From: Erigeron canadensis
Lineage: Eukaryota; Streptophyta; Magnoliopsida; Asterales; Asteraceae
NCBI RefSeq assembly: GCF_010389155.1
Contig: NC_057766.1
Coordinates: 27,165,516 to 27,229,515, forward strand
DNA: 64,000 nt
Direction of reading: 5' to 3'
Shown: in pieces, positions 59,999 to 64,000 of the stretch
Numbering within the stretch: the stretch's first letter is position 1
How the letters are laid out: each line of letters begins with the position of its first letter
Made by a program: the position numbers and the translations under genes
The notes under the pieces: model-generated
What the model was told of the DNA's origin: nothing
The model's database searches: none
The model's input: the letters and a program-made list of their open reading frames with translations, nothing else

Positions 59999-62044
59999 TT
60001 ACCCTGTGCCTTTTTTATAAGGTTTTCTGGTTATCTTGAGATGACGAGTCAATTTTTAATCAAGTGTGATGGTTTAATCGGGCCACCCGCCAGCCCCAAA
60101 ATATGCCTCGCGCAGTTTCACAATGAGAAAATAATATAACTCTTGTCAGGATGATGCGATGTCTTCCACATATATTAACCAAACAATTGAGCATAATTAA
60201 ATGTGGCCTAACATAAGAGTCGAAATCACATGCGAGCTTAAACCCTCGAGCCTCAAGCTTTCTTGTGACTCAATTGACTAATTTAGAAGTTTATAATCAG
60301 TACATCAAAAACAATAATCATAAAATAATGAGGTTGGACCCATAAAAAATAGTGTACTCAAAAGTCAACTTTGAATTAACTTTTTATAATGGTCAGGGAC
60401 GGAGGGAATGGGGTGATTAGGGGGTGTCTGGTCACCTTTAATAAGCTAACAAGTATGATTTCCTGGTAGCCCAAAATCAAATATCCAGTCTAATATGTAT
60501 ACAGATCTCTGCCAACTCTCTATGATTTACATATAGTTTATTAACAATATGATACGAGTATATGATATAATAATATCCAGACTAAATTTTACCAAGTAAA
60601 ATAAAATAAGGGTAAACGAAAGCTAAATGCGCATCATCACATGTTCAAACCAAAACTCAAATTCCATACGTGTGTTACATTCTCAAGTAAGTACTTCAAT
60701 ATTATTGGTAAAAAAATAATTCAATAATATTCTATTATCATCTTTTAACAATCTACCCTTTATTAAATTTGATATAGTTTATCAATATAATCTTCTGATG
60801 CTGCTTTCATTAGTTTATGTGATAAGATTTTCTTATATAATATACTTTAATTATTTAATTGAGTTTTTTTTATCAATAAATATATAGTATGCCATAGATA
60901 TTTATACCAAATTAGGAGTATAAGTTCATAAGCAAATGCATGAAAAATAAAATTAAAGGCACCAAGAAACAAGGATAAACATATTTTTCAAAGTCCCTAA
61001 CCCGTTCCGATCCTGTCCGAATCTCGTTACCAGAAAATGGTACCGAATGAGAAATGGGAATGGTACGAGTACCAATTTTTGTGAGAATTTTGGGATCGCT
61101 ACTAATGACACCGGGATCGCTACGAGAAGATACTAGTATTACGCTCAACCCTCTTAAAAAACTTTTCGGTCCCCACCAACTCAATTTCCTGGCTCCTCCC
61201 CTGATAATGGTAGTGGTTGATAAATGGTTGCCGGTGATGATTGATTTGGTTGCATCGGCTGCAGGATATGGTGGTGGCAGCGGCTATAGGTTACGGCTGT
61301 AACCGGTGCTTGATTTACGGTGGCGATTTAGTTACGGTGGTCTTAGGTTATGATGATAGAGGCGGTTGTTGTCCACAGCGTTGTAGGTTCGTTTACAGGT
61401 CCGGCTGGCAGTGATGTGGTGGCCGGGGCAGCTACTGATTATTGACTTAGATTGTAAATGTGTATATCATATGATGTTTGCATGGAGGATAATTACCTTG
61501 TTGTTCTTGTTTCCAACTTCTTTGGTTGAAGTGAATTGTTGAAATAAGTTTCCTGTAAAAAGATTTATAATAGGGCATTTAAAATTTGATTACATAAATT
61601 AATGTTAACTCTCAATTACATTGATGCTTGATTCTCAACTTTATTTTCTTTTTCAATAAAATTGTTATTTACAAGATACCAATTCAATATCATTGTGTTT
61701 GTTTTCTTGTTGGTAATTAGACTAGAGTAAATTTAGTTCTTTTGAAATTGTTACTTTGTTAGTCATGTATTTATAACAAATAAAATTTTATAATTTTAAT
61801 AAAATTGAAAAGGTAAAAAACCAAAAAAGCTTAAAAGTTGCATATGATATAAAAGTAAGAAACAAAAGTTTGTAAAAGTAAAAATGTTTTGTCAGAAAAT
61901 GAATTTATTTAAATAAAAAATAAAAAATAAGTTGCCTTTAAGGTACAAATAAGAACTCCCGAAATAATACCAATTGGTATAGTTAGTACCTTATGAAATT
62001 TGTATCATCTAGAAACATATAATTAGGGATTAAATATAGAAAAC
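59999..62044. other. AT-rich intergenic DNA, nothing recognised
   Basis: Includes a GGT/GGC-rich stretch at 61,200-61,430 with short frames but no recognisable protein. Confidence 0.45.
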
Positions 62045-62806
62045 TAGGTAGCCCGAGCCGCCTGATGGGCGGCATCGGCTTTTAAAAGCGCGTTTATGTT
62101 TATTGATAAAAAATAGAACCACAAATTTTTTCAAAAGAACATGTAGTATTCGTTTAGTTCAATATGAAAAAAATTGATTAAAAAAATAAGTTGCCACATA
62201 TAAAATACTATTCATTTGTAAATAACTTTACAAAAAAACTCAAAAGTCAAAAGAGAACAAAAATAAAAAATTGAATAACATATATATAAAACAAAGTTTT
62301 ACAAAAAATAGCTAAAAAATTTTTAAAAACATTATAGAAAACAAAAAAAATTTAAAACTGTGAATATATAAATGAAATATTAAATAAAACAGTGTTATAA
62401 AAAAAATACTACAAAAATTATAATTTTACAAAGTATAATTTTTTTTTACAATGTGAAAAAAAAACTACTCATATGTCATTTTTATATAGTATAAAATTTA
62501 AGGTGAAAAATTTACAAAAAGTTATATAAAAACCAAAAAGTTACAAATACATGTCATTTCATGAAATACAAACTTTAAGGGTTTATAAAGGAAAAAGAAA
62601 AAACCAAAAGGGAGCTAAAATAAACATCTCTAAAAAATTCAGGAGACTTTATATCTCAGAAAACAAGGAGAGAAAAAAAAATAAAGTGGGTACATCAAAT
62701 ATTTGAACCAAGGACCTTTTGAATTCAGGAAAAGGATGCTATGTGTTGATTGCTGGCATAAAAAGACAAAAAAAGCACTATTCACATCCTATTCTTTTAT
62801 TAGAGA
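62045..62806 (-). mobile_element. Short non-autonomous Helitron (minus strand)
   Basis: On the minus strand it begins TCTCTAATAAAAGAATAGG (62,806 down) and ends with hairpin GCCGCC-CATCA-GGCGGC, then about 8 nt and CTAG|T (62048-62045), the canonical Helitron end. GTGAATAGTG lies near the 5' end, as in 22,682-23,196. No protein coded; 762 bp. Confidence 0.7.
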
Positions 62807-63223
62807 AGGTAATGAGCAAAATTTCACAAGTCTCAATTTCGTCTCAATAACATGTCGAACCGAAAAATGACATCGAGTTTTAAGTGAAACCGGGATCGAT
62901 ATCCACTTTTGGTGGTTCACGAGATCGGTTTCAAAAAAAATACCAAAAACACCAGTACCATAAAGTCCTACACCGGTACAAAGTCATTTGAAATCGATAC
63001 TATGTTTCGATGATTTTCGAAATCAATACCGGGTGAATACACGAGTATCAATCCAACGCTCATCCCTATTGGAGTAGCTTAAATAAAGGGGGTTAAAGTG
63101 AAATATATTGTATTAAGTAAGACTAATGTCAAAGTTAAACAAAGTAGTAAAAAGGTGAAAAACATATACAACTTCCCTTGGAAAACAGTCATTCCCAAAT
63201 CTCACTAGAGAAGCTTTCTAAAA
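62807..63223. other. Repeat remnant and upstream region of the 54-aa gene
   Basis: 62,870-63,060 has inverted ATCGGTTTC/GAAATCGAT-type motifs, probably a MITE relic. The rest is 5' flank of the next gene. Confidence 0.35.
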
Positions 63224-63491
63224 ATGGCAAATTCAAATCAGCAGCAGCAACTCTCAATAAAACCATGGATCCTTGAAGTTGTTCCTTTTGTAGTTGTTGT
63301 TCTTATAGCTGCTCATGTTATTGCTTTGGTACCCCTTGTCTTTAACTCTTTCAGATTTAATCATTTTTCTTTCCAATTTTACTCACTGAAATCTTAATTT
63401 TATTTCTATTTTTTGTGAATTATAAAAATAGGTATATTGGATATACAGATTAGCTACTGAGAAGCTTCCTGGAAGAAGAAAGAAGCACTAA
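63224..63491 (+). CDS. 54-aa single-pass membrane protein
   Basis: Two exons, 63224-63328 and 63432-63491, with GT-AG borders in phase 0. The N-terminus MANSNQQQQLSIKPW is polar, followed by a strongly hydrophobic segment (about residues 16-40, EVVPFVVVVLIAAHVIALVY) and a basic tail RLATEKLPGRRKKH. The layout predicts one helix with a positively charged C-terminus, probably cytosolic. I recall similar short plant proteins of unknown function but cannot name one. The clean splice sites, the helix spanning the exon junction and the intact frame support a real gene. Confidence 0.75.
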
Positions 63492-64000
63492 TAACAACTC
63501 AGTATGTTTTATTTCTTTTTTTTTGGTAATATATATTGTAGAATTGATGCACCTAAGGTGTTTGATAATATGTGTGAAAGAAAAAATGTTACCCATTTGA
63601 AAGTTAAGTTTGGTTAAAATGAAAAAAATGAGTGATGTATTCAGTTAGTGTTTGGTGATTTGTTTTTGTGAAAAGAATTACACAATTCTAAGTAATGTTT
63701 TGTGGCTTGATTTTTTCGAGTTTTGAAGTTCATACTTGAAGAATATTTATAGATATAGATTTGTGTTCCTAGAATCCCACTTTAGATAGTTCGGTCGACA
63801 AGAGTTGCATAACGTCAACCGATATGTCTTAAAGTACCAAAGCCGTTTCGGATAGGACCCAACGATTAAGAGGTTGTGGGTTTTGAGTCGAGTTTTTTGT
63901 ACGGATAGGAAAAAAAATGAAAGCAATTGGTGCATCCAGGAATTTCACCCGAAACATTTGCAAAACTAGGAAGACCGGTGTCTAAGACACCGGACTTCGC
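63492..64000. other. 3' flank of the 54-aa gene
   Basis: 3' UTR and intergenic DNA to the window edge; nothing else recognised. Confidence 0.45.

Noticed and set aside
61054..61302. 82-aa frame with Gly-rich end
   Set aside because: No splice context, no homology recognised, and overlapped by an equal frame on the other strand.

Overview
This is nuclear DNA of a flowering plant. Genes are split by many GT-AG introns, intergenic DNA is AT-rich, and plant-type transposons are dense and nested. The MSL2/3-like channel, the PASTICCINO 2-like dehydratase and the plant O-fucosyltransferase copies fit a eudicot. The repeat style (copia elements with a 3' envelope-like ORF, TAGAGGTGTAA-type hAT MITEs) suggests Asteraceae, but that is inference.

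Three or four genes look functional. MSL2/3-like mechanosensitive channel: 10,344-13,576, + strand, 13 coding exons, 658 aa. PAS2-like 3-hydroxyacyl-CoA dehydratase: 55,698-59,228, + strand, 9 exons, 221 aa, with a GC-AG intron and a 19-nt exon. A 54-aa single-pass membrane protein: 63,224-63,491, + strand. A 139-aa protein I do not recognise: 1,512-2,087, - strand, whose 5' part is repeated at 5.7-5.9 kb. They look like independent loci; nothing suggests they are co-regulated.

14.5-33.5 kb is dominated by one segment present twice in direct orientation (A 14.5-21.2 kb, B 25.6-33.5 kb). Each copy carries a minus-strand O-fucosyltransferase gene lacking its N-terminal exons (A badly decayed, B open in frame over 7 exons), followed by a large near-perfect palindrome whose arms carry relics of an OTU-protease-like ORF. 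Later insertions are datable relative to the duplication: a 290-bp MITE only in A, and a 1.25-kb non-autonomous LTR retrotransposon with intact target-site duplication only in B. The left edge of copy B keeps 22 nt of the last MSL exon, so the duplication probably came from the MSL locus.

33.9-42.4 kb is retroelement territory: the 3' half of a Sirevirus-like copia element (RNase H end, 106-bp tandem repeats, broken envelope-like ORF, PPT and 3' LTR), then a minus-strand copia gag zinc knuckle beside a PBS and a 192-aa ORF of unknown identity. 43.7-45.3 kb repeats 23.7-25.5 kb; both carry a signal-peptide-like first exon. The remainder is MITEs (hAT, Stowaway, Mutator-like, foldback), SINEs, two short Helitrons, a 1.9-kb solo LTR with TSD inside a SINE, and AT-rich DNA with no gene I can support. 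I saw no tRNA, rRNA, CRISPR or organellar gene.
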